Below the pieces are notes generated by a model. It was given only the letters and a program-made list of their open reading frames with translations. It was not told the DNA's origin and made no database searches. The translations under genes were made by a program, and so were the position numbers. From Ilumatobacteraceae bacterium (GTDB lineage: Bacteria; Actinomycetota; Acidimicrobiia; Acidimicrobiales; Ilumatobacteraceae), in NCBI GenBank assembly GCA_021741795.1, contig JAIOXC010000023.1:1-14986 (forward strand): a DNA stretch of 14,986 bases, in the 5' to 3' direction. Each line of letters begins with the position of its first letter. The stretch's first letter is position 1. This document shows, one piece after another, positions 1-6,110 of the stretch.

Positions 1-314
1 AACAGAAGACAGCACTTGCTGACATTCTGAAAAAAGAGGGCTACATCTCCGACTTCACCATCGCACCAAATCCATCGGGCCCAGCACAGATCATGAAAAT
101 TGATCTCAAGTATTCCGATGACCGCAAGCGCACGATTTCAGGTATCAAGCGCGTGTCCACACCAGGATTGCGCGTCTATCGCGCAGCCACCGACGTACCT
201 CGCGTACTCGGCGGTTTGGGTGTAGCAGTTCTGTCCACCAGCCAAGGGCTCATGACCGACCGCGAAGCGCGCAAGCGCAACGTAGGCGGCGAAGTCATGT
301 GCTTCGTTTGGTAA
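1..314 (+). CDS. rpsH: 30S ribosomal protein uS8 (RpsH), 3' part
   Basis: The reading frame is open from base 3 and ends with TAA at 312-314; the start lies upstream of the window. The visible ~103 residues are the C-terminal three quarters of uS8, which binds the central domain of 16S rRNA early in small-subunit assembly. Recognisable parts are the 'LKKEGYISDF' segment, the 'ISGIKRVSTPGLRVY' core and the closing 'GLMTDREARKRNVGGEV' block, which contains the conserved RNA-binding loop near the C-terminus. Its position directly before rplF is the normal spc-cluster order. In E. coli uS8 is the autogenous repressor of this operon; nothing in the visible part shows whether that holds here. Confidence 0.97.
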   Translation, partial: QKTALADILKKEGYISDFTIAPNPSGPAQIMKIDLKYSDDRKRTISGIKRVSTPGLRVYRAATDVPRVLGGLGVAVLSTSQGLMTDREARKRNVGGEVMCFVW

Positions 315-346
315 GAGCAAAGAACTATTAGGAAAGAGTAAACATC

Positions 347-889
347 ATGTCTCGAATAGGAAAAGAAGCAGTCGTCGTACCTTCGGGTGTAGACGTCAAG
401 ATCTCGGGTTTATCCGTGACGATCAAGGGACCAAAGGGAACGCTCACGCGTGACTTTCCAGTTGGTGTCTCGATCACACATGCCGACAACAACATCACTG
501 TTGCACGCGACAACGACGAGCGCGATGCACGCGCACGACATGGTTTGGTGCGCACATTGGTGAGCAACATGGTTATCGGTGTTACCGATGGATATTCAAA
601 AGAACTTGAAATCATCGGCGTCGGTTATCGCGCAGAGGCTCAGGGCCCAAGCAAATTGAAGTTGGCTCTTGGTTTTTCACACCCAGTCGTGATTGATGCA
701 CCAGCTGGCGTGACATTTGATGTTCCGACTCAGACACGAGTGATCGTAAAAGGTCCAGACAAGGAAGTTGTCGGTCAAGTTGCTGCCAACATCCGCGAAA
801 TTCGCAAGCCAGAGCCATACAAGGGCAAGGGTGTGCGTTATTTGGGTGAGAAAGTACTGCGTAAAGCAGGCAAGACCGGCAAGAAGTAA
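347..889 (+). CDS. rplF: 50S ribosomal protein uL6 (RplF)
   Basis: This 180-residue protein has the usual uL6 length and the two-repeat layout. It opens with 'MSRIGKEAVVVPSGV', has the midpoint block 'ELEIIGVGYRAEAQG' at about residues 86-100, and ends with the signature 'EPYKGKGVRYLGEKV' at about 157-171. uL6 binds 23S rRNA near the sarcin-ricin loop, by the factor-binding site of the large subunit. The ATG at 347 has an AGGAAAG Shine-Dalgarno-like stretch (330-336) about 10 bases upstream. The gap to rpsH is 32 bases, consistent with cotranscription. Nothing is unusual. Confidence 0.98.
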   Translation: MSRIGKEAVVVPSGVDVKISGLSVTIKGPKGTLTRDFPVGVSITHADNNITVARDNDERDARARHGLVRTLVSNMVIGVTDGYSKELEIIGVGYRAEAQGPSKLKLALGFSHPVVIDAPAGVTFDVPTQTRVIVKGPDKEVVGQVAANIREIRKPEPYKGKGVRYLGEKVLRKAGKTGKK

Positions 890-917
890 CCAGAAATACA
901 TTGGAGATTTTGACATT

Positions 918-1286
918 ATGAAAACAGCAGCAAGCCAGCGCCACACAGGTCGCTTGCGTCGTCATCGACGAGTGCGCAAGAAGATCACAGGTACAGCCGA
1001 TCGTCCACGCATGGCTGTGTATCGCAGCAACAAGCACATCAGCGTGCAAGTGATCAATGACTTGGACGGCACGACGATTGCATCGGCATCAACCGTCGAA
1101 CCAGAACAGCGCAAGCAGGGTTCGGGTGCAACTGTCGAAGCAGCAACACGCATTGGCCAACTTGTTGGTCAGCGCACAAAGGCTGCAGGAATCACAAAAG
1201 TTGTCTATGACCGCGGTGGATTTTTGTTCCACGGTCGTGTAGCAGCAGCGGCAGAAGCCGCCAGAGAAGCAGGGTTGGAGTTCTAA
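918..1286 (+). CDS. rplR: 50S ribosomal protein uL18 (RplR)
   Basis: The 122-residue product matches the normal length of uL18, which binds 5S rRNA with uL5 and anchors it in the central protuberance. The basic N-terminus 'RHTGRLRRHRRVRKKI' is followed by 'RPRMAVYRSNKHISVQVI' and the closing 'VVYDRGGFLFHGRV' motif. The frame stays open upstream to a possible start at 768, but that would overlap rplF by 120 bases and add about 50 non-homologous residues. The ATG at 918, preceded by TGGAG around 902-906, gives the family N-terminus. Its stop codon overlaps the rpsE start by one base (TAATG), suggesting translational coupling. Confidence 0.97.
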   Translation: MKTAASQRHTGRLRRHRRVRKKITGTADRPRMAVYRSNKHISVQVINDLDGTTIASASTVEPEQRKQGSGATVEAATRIGQLVGQRTKAAGITKVVYDRGGFLFHGRVAAAAEAAREAGLEF

Positions 1287-1894
1287 TGACAAACATGGAA
1301 AAAACAGGCAAGCCACCACGCAAGCAAGAGTCGCATTACCCAGTTCCTCGCGTAACCGAGCCTGGTCAGATGCGCGAGTCACGCGTGGTACACATCAATC
1401 GCGTGGCCAAAGTGGTTAAGGGCGGTCGTCGCTTTTCGTTCACCGCACTTGTTGTGATCGGTGACGGAGCAGGTCGTGTTGGCTTGGGCTACGGCAAGGC
1501 CAAAGAAGTTCCATTGGCTATCCAAAAGGGCACAGAAGAAGCAAAGCGCAACCTCTTTAACGTGGCGCTTGCTGGTTCGACAATCGTGCACCAAGTGCTC
1601 GGCATCAATGGTGCTGGCCGCGTGCTCTTGAAGCCTGCTGCTCCTGGTACCGGCGTTATCGCTGGCGGTGCTGCTCGTATCATCTTGGAAGAAGCCGGCA
1701 TTCATGACGTGCTTGCTAAGTCGCTCGGTTCGTCAAATGCAATCAACGTTGCACGTGCAACGATCAATGGTCTTAAAGATCTGCAACGACCAGACGAAAT
1801 TGCTCGTCGTCGCGGAATTCCTGCAGAGTCATTTGTTCCAAAAGGATTGTTGCGTGCATTTAATGAGCGCAAGAACGCACAAGGAGCTCACTAA
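1286..1894 (+). CDS. rpsE: 30S ribosomal protein uS5 (RpsE)
   Basis: The product has 202 residues. uS5 sits on the solvent side of the small subunit near the mRNA entry tunnel and affects decoding accuracy. The double-stranded-RNA-binding-like N-terminal domain is seen as 'RVVHINRVAKVVKGGRRF' followed by 'VVIGDGAGRVGLGYGKA' (about residues 33-74). The C-terminal domain contains 'APGTGVIAGGAARIILE' and 'KSLGSSNAINVARAT'. The ATG at 1286 overlaps the rplR stop and has TTGGAG (1275-1280) at a good distance; a second ATG at 1295 would be about 14 bases from that site, so the first is preferred. The leading ~30 residues are a variable basic tail, common in actinobacterial uS5. Confidence 0.97.
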   Translation: MTNMEKTGKPPRKQESHYPVPRVTEPGQMRESRVVHINRVAKVVKGGRRFSFTALVVIGDGAGRVGLGYGKAKEVPLAIQKGTEEAKRNLFNVALAGSTIVHQVLGINGAGRVLLKPAAPGTGVIAGGAARIILEEAGIHDVLAKSLGSSNAINVARATINGLKDLQRPDEIARRRGIPAESFVPKGLLRAFNERKNAQGAH

Positions 1895-1896
1895 CC

Positions 1897-2235
1897 ATGG
1901 GTGCATTTAAAAAGCCTGGTCGCACAATTCGCGACCGCAAGCCACAGGCCAAGAAGGCTGCAGCAGAGGCACGCGCCGAAGCAGCAGCACTCAAAGCCGC
2001 ATCGGGCAACACCTCGACAAAGCGCGTCAAGCGCGTCAAGGTTGCACACACTGGTCCAACTATCACTGTGACGCAAGTGCGTTCCGAAATCGGCAACAAG
2101 CCAAAGAACCGCGCAACATTGCGCGCACTTGGTTTGCGTCGTATCGGACACACCAACGTGTTGCCAGATCGTCCAGAAATTCGTGGCATGTTGCGACGAG
2201 TTCCTCACCTGATTGAAATCAAGGAAGGCAAGTAA
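1897..2235 (+). CDS. rpmD: 50S ribosomal protein uL30 (RpmD) with a long N-terminal extension
   Basis: The C-terminal ~62 residues are a complete bacterial uL30: 'ITVTQVRSEIGNKPKNRATL' followed by 'LRRIGHTNVLPDRPEIRGML', ending 'HLIEIKEGK'. Bacterial uL30 is usually about 60 residues; this one has 112 because of a ~48-residue lysine- and alanine-rich N-terminal extension (for example 'AKKAAAEARAEAAALKAAS'). A strong Shine-Dalgarno AAGGAG at 1881-1886, 10 bases before the ATG at 1897, supports translating the extension. No equally good start lies nearer the core. The gap to rpsE is 2 bases and to rplO 2 bases, so all three are likely coupled. The extension is probably a flexible or helical rRNA-contacting tail; that is inference. 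Confidence 0.95.
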   Translation: MGAFKKPGRTIRDRKPQAKKAAAEARAEAAALKAASGNTSTKRVKRVKVAHTGPTITVTQVRSEIGNKPKNRATLRALGLRRIGHTNVLPDRPEIRGMLRRVPHLIEIKEGK

Positions 2236-2237
2236 TC

Positions 2238-2726
2238 ATGCGCGTTGATCAACTGGCCCCATCAAAGGGCTCAACCAAAAAACCAAAGCGCGTCGGTCGT
2301 GGTATCGGCGGTAAAGGTGGCAAGACCGCAGGTCGTGGTACCAAGGGTCAGTACGCCCGTAACACGGTTGCCCGTGGTTTCGAAGGTGGACAGATGCCGC
2401 TCAAGCAGCGCGTACCAAAGTTGAAGGGGTTTAATAACCCGTTCCGCGTTGAGTACTACGCGGTCAACCTCGACGTCATTGATGCTCTGAATCTTGACGA
2501 AGTCAATCCAGCCGTGCTTGTGCAACGCAGTGCTGCGCACAAGGGAACACTGATCAAAGTGTTGGGCCGTGGCAAGATCACCAAGGCAGTCAAAGTTTCG
2601 GCACACGCCGTTTCCAAAACTGCCGAGCAGGCGATTGTTGCAGCCGGCGGAAGCGTCACGATTGTGGCAATGCCGCACAAGGGTCCTCGTCCAGCCGCCA
2701 AGGGCAGCCAGTTCACCAACCGCTAG
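2238..2726 (+). CDS. rplO: 50S ribosomal protein uL15 (RplO)
   Basis: At 162 residues this is slightly longer than typical uL15 (about 145-150). uL15 is a late-assembly protein of the large subunit with a long glycine- and arginine-rich N-terminal arm that threads into 23S rRNA. That arm is clear: 'KRVGRGIGGKGGKTAGRGTK' at about residues 17-36, followed by 'RGFEGGQMPLKQRVPKLKGF'. The globular C-terminal part has 'GTLIKVLGRGKITKAVKVSA'. The final ~15 residues ('KGPRPAAKGSQFTNR') form a short basic tail. AAGGAAGG at 2221-2228 supports the ATG at 2238. A 64-base gap to secY follows. Confidence 0.97.
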   Translation: MRVDQLAPSKGSTKKPKRVGRGIGGKGGKTAGRGTKGQYARNTVARGFEGGQMPLKQRVPKLKGFNNPFRVEYYAVNLDVIDALNLDEVNPAVLVQRSAAHKGTLIKVLGRGKITKAVKVSAHAVSKTAEQAIVAAGGSVTIVAMPHKGPRPAAKGSQFTNR

Positions 2727-2790
2727 TACTGTTTGTCGGACGTATCCGTTTAACACGAAATCGAAGACGAGAAAAATAGGAGCCACAACG

Positions 2791-4110
2791 ATGTTGTCCA
2801 ATGTGAAAAACATCTTCAAAGTGGAAGATCTTCGCAACAAGCTGATGTTCACATTTGCCATGGTTGCGATCTATCGCTTTGGTGCTGCATTGCGCGTGCC
2901 GGGTATCGACGCACAGGCTGTGCGTCAGTTGCGCGAAGCATCCAACTCACAAGGTGCACTTGGATTCCTTAACTTGTTTTCTGGTGGAGCCTTCGGAAGT
3001 TTTTCCATCTTCGCCCTCGGCATCATGCCGTACATCACGGCGAGCATCATTATGCAAGTGCTCGGTGTGGTCATTCCAAAACTTGAGCAATGGCAACAAG
3101 AAGGCGCAGTCGGTCAGCGCAAGATCACACAGTGGACCCGCTATTTGGCCATTGCGATTGCCGTATTGCAGGGTTCTGGACTCACATTTATATTTGGACA
3201 AGGCAACGGCTCGGCATTCTTTGGTGCTGCAGGTAGCGCGCCTGACGTTGTATTGCTGGATCCGTTTATGCCCCGCGCATTGCTCGTCATTCCTTCGCTT
3301 GTCGCAGGTACTGCATTGTTGATGTGGATTGGTGAATTGATCAGTCAGCGCGGCATTGGTAACGGCATGTCGATGATGATTTTTGCTTCGGTCGTGAGTG
3401 GTTTGCCATACAACTATTACTCGCTCTTGCAAAGCAAGAAAACCATCACGTTCATCGTTCTCGTAGCAGTATCAATTGGCATTTTGTTTGCGGTGGTGCG
3501 AGTCGAGTTAGGGCAGCGGCGTATCCCCGTGCAATTTGCCAAACGAGTTGTCGGCCGCAAGATGTATGGCGGCCAAAACACCTATATTCCGCTCAAGGTC
3601 AATCAGGCTGGCGTGGTGCCAATCATCTTCGCAAGCTCGGTGTTGTTGTTGCCAGTGTTGATGTCAAACATGCTCGGTAGCGGAGAAGGCTGGCGCGGTT
3701 CAATTGCCGGTTTCGTAAACAACTACTTGGTCAATAGCCAAAACATGCTGTACATCTCGATCTTTTTCTTGTTGATCATTGCGTTCGCCTACTTCTATAA
3801 CTCGATTGCTTTCGACCCGATTCGTCAAGCAGACCAGTTGCGCAAGCAGGGCGGCTTTATTCCAGGTATTCGACCAGGACCACAGACCGAAAGCTTTTTT
3901 GCCAAGACCGTCAACCGCATTACCTTGCCTGGTGCATTGTTTGTCGCCTTCATTGCAATCCTGCCGTACATCATTTTGTGGGTCGGCGACGTGCAATCGT
4001 TTCCGTTTGCAGGCACCACTGTGTTGATTGCAGTGGGAGTTGCACTTGAATTGATGCGCCAGATCGACAGCCAACTGATGCAGCGCAACTATGAGGGTTT
4101 CTTGAAGTGA
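2791..4110 (+). CDS. secY: Protein translocase channel subunit SecY
   Basis: The 439-residue membrane protein forms the pore of the Sec translocon, exporting unfolded proteins with SecA or inserting membrane proteins from ribosomes. Ten hydrophobic segments are visible at roughly residues 17-36, 70-92, 115-136, 163-182, 190-208, 219-239, 270-292, 319-338, 378-397 and 403-421. Diagnostic parts are the plug-region 'GALGFLNLFSGGAFGSFSIF', the cytosolic loop 'GQRRIPVQFAKRVVGRKMYG' (241-260) and the next cytosolic loop 'GGFIPGIRPGPQTESFF' (354-370), which contact SecA or the ribosome. The frame is open upstream to 2569, but that would overlap rplO; the ATG at 2791 with TAGGAG at 2777-2782 gives the family start. 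Its place after rplO is the standard order. Confidence 0.98.
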   Translation: MLSNVKNIFKVEDLRNKLMFTFAMVAIYRFGAALRVPGIDAQAVRQLREASNSQGALGFLNLFSGGAFGSFSIFALGIMPYITASIIMQVLGVVIPKLEQWQQEGAVGQRKITQWTRYLAIAIAVLQGSGLTFIFGQGNGSAFFGAAGSAPDVVLLDPFMPRALLVIPSLVAGTALLMWIGELISQRGIGNGMSMMIFASVVSGLPYNYYSLLQSKKTITFIVLVAVSIGILFAVVRVELGQRRIPVQFAKRVVGRKMYGGQNTYIPLKVNQAGVVPIIFASSVLLLPVLMSNMLGSGEGWRGSIAGFVNNYLVNSQNMLYISIFFLLIIAFAYFYNSIAFDPIRQADQLRKQGGFIPGIRPGPQTESFFAKTVNRITLPGALFVAFIAILPYIILWVGDVQSFPFAGTTVLIAVGVALELMRQIDSQLMQRNYEGFLK

Positions 4111-4113
4111 CGC

Positions 4114-4128
4114 TTTCCTAAAAGGAAA
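4114..4128 (+). other. Short inverted repeat after secY
   Basis: TTTCCT (4114-4119) and AGGAAA (4123-4128) form a perfect 6-bp stem with an AAA loop, four bases after the secY stop codon. An outer pair TGAAG (4103-4107) with CTTCA (4132-4136) could extend it across unpaired bases. No T-run follows, so it is not a convincing terminator. It could be a processing or stability element between secY and adk, or chance. Confidence 0.3.
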
Positions 4129-4160
4129 CGCCTTCAGAAATTTCATCGAACAGGGACATC

Positions 4161-4820
4161 ATGCCAACAGCAGTGCGCGTCATCATGCTTGGTCGCCAGG
4201 GTGCCGGCAAAGGCACACAGTGCCGATTGTTGGCTGAACATTTTGGATCTCCGCATATTTCAACAGGTGAAATGTTGCGCAGTGCGATCAGGCAAGACAC
4301 CGTTGTTGGCCGAGCAGTCAAAAAAGTATTAGACGAGGGCAATCTTGTTGAAGACGATCTGATGGTCAGCCTTGTGCAGGGTCGCATCGGCGAAATAGAT
4401 GCTCGTGTGAGTGGCTACATCTTGGACGGTTTCCCGCGCACGGTGGGTCAAGCAACTGCGTTTGATCACATCACCGAAGTGCGTCCAGTCGACATTGTGA
4501 TCAACCTCGAAGTCAAGCGTGAGTTGGTGTTGAGCAGGTTGTCGGCACGGCGCACATGCGAGCAGTGTGATGCCAACTACATTTCGGACGGCAATGATCC
4601 AAAGCCTTGGAAGTGCGCCAAATGTGGTGGTCTTGTGCACCAACGTGATGACGACACACCTGAGGCAATCAGCCATCGTCTTGACCTCTATGACTCTTTG
4701 ACCTCACCATTAATCGACTATTACACGAGCAAATCACGGCTCGTGATCGTGGACGGCCTCGGCACAACTGAGGAAGTCTTTGAGCGCCTGACCTCTGCGG
4801 TCAAAGCGGCTCAAGCCTAG
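4161..4820 (+). CDS. adk: Adenylate kinase, long zinc-lid type
   Basis: This 219-residue cytosolic enzyme interconverts ATP + AMP and 2 ADP. The P-loop is 'GRQGAGKGT' at residues 11-19. 'HISTGEMLR' (32-40) begins the AMP-binding part, and 'DGFPRTVGQA' (89-98) carries the AMP-binding Arg. The lid, at about 129-167, has four cysteines (133, 136, 152, 155) in a CxxC...CxxC arrangement, so it probably binds structural zinc. It is therefore the long form, unlike the ~180-residue lid-less enzyme of Mycobacterium. The ATG at 4161 fits the family start; an AGGGA lies close upstream, a modest ribosome-binding site. adk after secY is a common spc-cluster arrangement; map, often next, is missing here. 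Confidence 0.97.
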   Translation: MPTAVRVIMLGRQGAGKGTQCRLLAEHFGSPHISTGEMLRSAIRQDTVVGRAVKKVLDEGNLVEDDLMVSLVQGRIGEIDARVSGYILDGFPRTVGQATAFDHITEVRPVDIVINLEVKRELVLSRLSARRTCEQCDANYISDGNDPKPWKCAKCGGLVHQRDDDTPEAISHRLDLYDSLTSPLIDYYTSKSRLVIVDGLGTTEEVFERLTSAVKAAQA

Positions 4821-4837
4821 GAATTTGAGGAAAAAGT

Positions 4838-4864
4838 ACCCCCAGACCTGGTTCTAGGGGTTTT
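4838..4864 (+). terminator. Possible attenuator hairpin in the adk-infA gap
   Basis: ACCCC-C-AGA (4838-4846) can pair with TCT-A-GGGGT (4853-4861) around a CCTGGT loop. This gives eight base pairs with one C/A mismatch, followed by a run of four T (4861-4864) and then a G-rich tract. The short T-run and the mismatch make it a weak intrinsic terminator. It could act as a partial terminator or attenuator between the secY-adk and infA parts of the cluster. The function is inference. Confidence 0.35.
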
Positions 4865-4869
4865 GGGGT

Positions 4870-4895
4870 GGGATTATGCGGCGGTAGCATAACCC
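4870..4895 (+). promoter_or_regulatory. Hairpin in the infA leader
   Basis: GGG-A-TTATGC (4870-4879) pairs with GCATAACCC (4887-4895): nine base pairs with a single bulged A and a seven-base loop (GGCGGTA minus outer context, 4880-4886). It lies 62 bases before the proposed infA start and has no T-run after it, so a terminator is unlikely. A leader RNA structure affecting infA translation or mRNA processing is plausible. A poor TTGGGG (4863-4868) / TAGCAT (4885-4890) promoter-like pair with 16-base spacing overlaps the same region; I give it little weight. Confidence 0.4.
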
Positions 4896-4957
4896 TTCGC
4901 CTTTTGGGAGGATTATCGCCCTCTTGGCTTGTGTCCGTGCGTTTTGAGGAGAAAGTT

Positions 4958-5182
4958 CTGCCAAAAAATAAAGAAGACGCGATTGTGCTGGAAGGCGTAA
5001 TCACCGAGTCATTGCCCAACGCAATGTTTCGTGTCGCACTTGATAACGGACACACAGTGTTAGCTCACATTTCCGGGAAAATGAGAATGAATTACATTCG
5101 CATTTTGCCGGGGGACAAAGTCCAAGTTGAGTTAACGCCATACGACCTCACCAGAGGCCGAATTACCTATCGACATAAATAA
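4958..5182 (+). CDS. infA: Translation initiation factor IF-1, likely CTG start
   Basis: IF-1 binds the A site of the 30S subunit during initiation. The product is 74 residues from the proposed start, the normal IF-1 size (~72). It shows the S1/OB-fold hallmarks 'LPNAMFRVALDNGHTVLAHI', 'SGKMRMNYIRILPGDKV' and 'VELTPYDLTRGRITYRHK'. The start needs a choice: no ATG lies near the family N-terminus. CTG at 4958 has GAGGAG (4946-4951) six bases upstream and would give 'MPKNKEDAIVLEG', close to the usual IF-1 beginning. GTG codons at 4931 and 4937 are in frame but lack a well-placed ribosome-binding site and would add 7-9 atypical residues. The frame is open further back, but those residues do not resemble IF-1. 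Confidence 0.93.
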   Translation: MPKNKEDAIVLEGVITESLPNAMFRVALDNGHTVLAHISGKMRMNYIRILPGDKVQVELTPYDLTRGRITYRHK

Positions 5183-5204
5183 CCAACCATCAGAGGCATT
5201 CACA

Positions 5205-5318
5205 GTGAAAGTTAAACCAAGCGTCAAAAAAATCTGCGAAAAGTGCAAGGTCATTCGCCGGCACAAGCGCGTGATGGTGATTTGTGAAAACCCGCGACAC
5301 AAGCAACGTCAAGGCTAA
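5205..5318 (+). CDS. rpmJ: 50S ribosomal protein bL36 (RpmJ), zinc type
   Basis: This 37-residue gene starts with GTG and reads 'MKVKPSVKKICEKCKVIRRH', then 'KRVMVICENPRHKQRQG'. It has Cys11, Cys14, Cys27 and His32, the zinc-binding set of the C+ form of bL36. bL36 is a small late-assembling protein of the 50S subunit that contacts 23S rRNA near the uL6 region. An AGAGG at 5192-5196, 8 bases before the GTG, supports the start. It sits between infA and rpsM as in most bacteria. Because it retains its zinc ligands, a zinc-free paralogue used under zinc starvation might exist elsewhere; the window cannot show this. Confidence 0.96.
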   Translation: MKVKPSVKKICEKCKVIRRHKRVMVICENPRHKQRQG

Positions 5319-5330
5319 AAGGAACCACTC

Positions 5331-5711
5331 ATGGCACGTATTTCAGGTGTAGACATTCCGCGCGAGAAGCGCCTCGAGATTGCTCTTACATATATCTATG
5401 GCATTGGTCGTGCGACCTCAGCCAAGATGTGCAAAGAACTCGAACTCAGCCCAGACACTCGCGTGCGTAACTTGACTGACTCTGAAGTCAACAAGATTCG
5501 TATGTACATCGAAAATGGTTTGACGGTGGAAGGCGACCTTCGCCGCAACGTTCAAACCGACATCAAGCGCAAGATCGAAATTGGTTCGTACCAGGGAACA
5601 CGTCACCGCAAGGGTCTTCCAGTTCGCGGACAGCGCACCCACACCAACGCTCGTACTCGTAAGGGCCCGAAGAAAACAGTGGCCAACAAGAAGATGGCAG
5701 TGAGGAAGTAG
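5331..5711 (+). CDS. rpsM: 30S ribosomal protein uS13 (RpsM)
   Basis: The 126-residue protein sits in the head of the small subunit, contacts the P-site tRNA and forms a bridge to the large subunit. It opens 'MARISGVDIPREKRLEIALT' and has the helix-hairpin-helix 'YIYGIGRATSAKMCKEL'. The signature 'RKGLPVRGQRTHTNARTRKG' is followed by a basic tail 'PKKTVANKKMAVRK' that reaches toward tRNA. AAAAGGA at 5317-5323 supports the ATG at 5331. Spacing is 12 bases after rpmJ and 3 bases before rpsK, so it is part of one tightly packed alpha-type cluster. Confidence 0.98.
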   Translation: MARISGVDIPREKRLEIALTYIYGIGRATSAKMCKELELSPDTRVRNLTDSEVNKIRMYIENGLTVEGDLRRNVQTDIKRKIEIGSYQGTRHRKGLPVRGQRTHTNARTRKGPKKTVANKKMAVRK

Positions 5712-5714
5712 ATC

Positions 5715-6107
5715 ATGGCAAAAGCACCAGTTCGTCGCACGCGCAAGCGTGACCGCAAAAATGTCACGACAGGCGTCGTGCACATCAAGAGTTCTTTCAA
5801 CAACACCATCGTGTCCATCACCGACACCGAAGGCAATGTCATCGCCTGGGCATCGTCGGGTGGCGTTGGCTTTTCTGGTTCGCGCAAGTCAACTCCGTTC
5901 GCCGCTCAAATGGCAGCAGAGAAGGCTGGCCGAGCAGCGATGGAGCAGGGTCTCCGTCGTGCAGAAGTGCATGTCAAGGGTCCAGGTTCTGGTCGTGACA
6001 CCGCATTGCGTTCTATCCAACAACTAGGCATCGAAGTGTCCGGCATTAAAGATGTATCGCCGATTCCACACAACGGTTGCCTCCAGCCAAAGCGAAAGAG
6101 GCCGTAA
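5715..6107 (+). CDS. rpsK: 30S ribosomal protein uS11 (RpsK)
   Basis: The 130-residue protein lies on the platform of the small subunit near the mRNA exit and the anti-Shine-Dalgarno helix. Family parts are 'GVVHIKSSFNNTIVSITDTE', 'SSGGVGFSGSRKSTPFAAQ' and 'VHVKGPGSGRDTALRSIQ'. The C-terminus 'DVSPIPHNGCLQPKRKRP' matches the usual 'PHNGC..PK+++' ending. It begins three bases after rpsM and ends three bases before rpsD. No separate promoter is apparent. Confidence 0.98.
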   Translation: MAKAPVRRTRKRDRKNVTTGVVHIKSSFNNTIVSITDTEGNVIAWASSGGVGFSGSRKSTPFAAQMAAEKAGRAAMEQGLRRAEVHVKGPGSGRDTALRSIQQLGIEVSGIKDVSPIPHNGCLQPKRKRP

Positions 6108-6110
6108 GTC

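Noticed and set aside
768..917. Upstream extension of the rplR frame
   Set aside because: It overlaps rplF by 120 bases and adds residues not found in uL18; the ATG at 918 gives the normal N-terminus.
2569..2790. Upstream extension of the secY frame
   Set aside because: It overlaps most of the 3' end of rplO and is not SecY-like; a clear ribosome-binding site precedes 2791.
2947..3432. Minus-strand open frame of 161 codons inside secY, and similar long minus-strand frames in most genes
   Set aside because: They lie entirely opposite well-supported genes, have low-complexity or Cys/His-rich translations with no family resemblance, and follow from the codon bias of the true strand.
4868..4957. 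30-residue N-terminal extension of IF-1 from GTG at 4868
   Set aside because: The sequence is unlike IF-1, it runs through a strong hairpin, and no ribosome-binding site fits; CTG at 4958 gives normal length.
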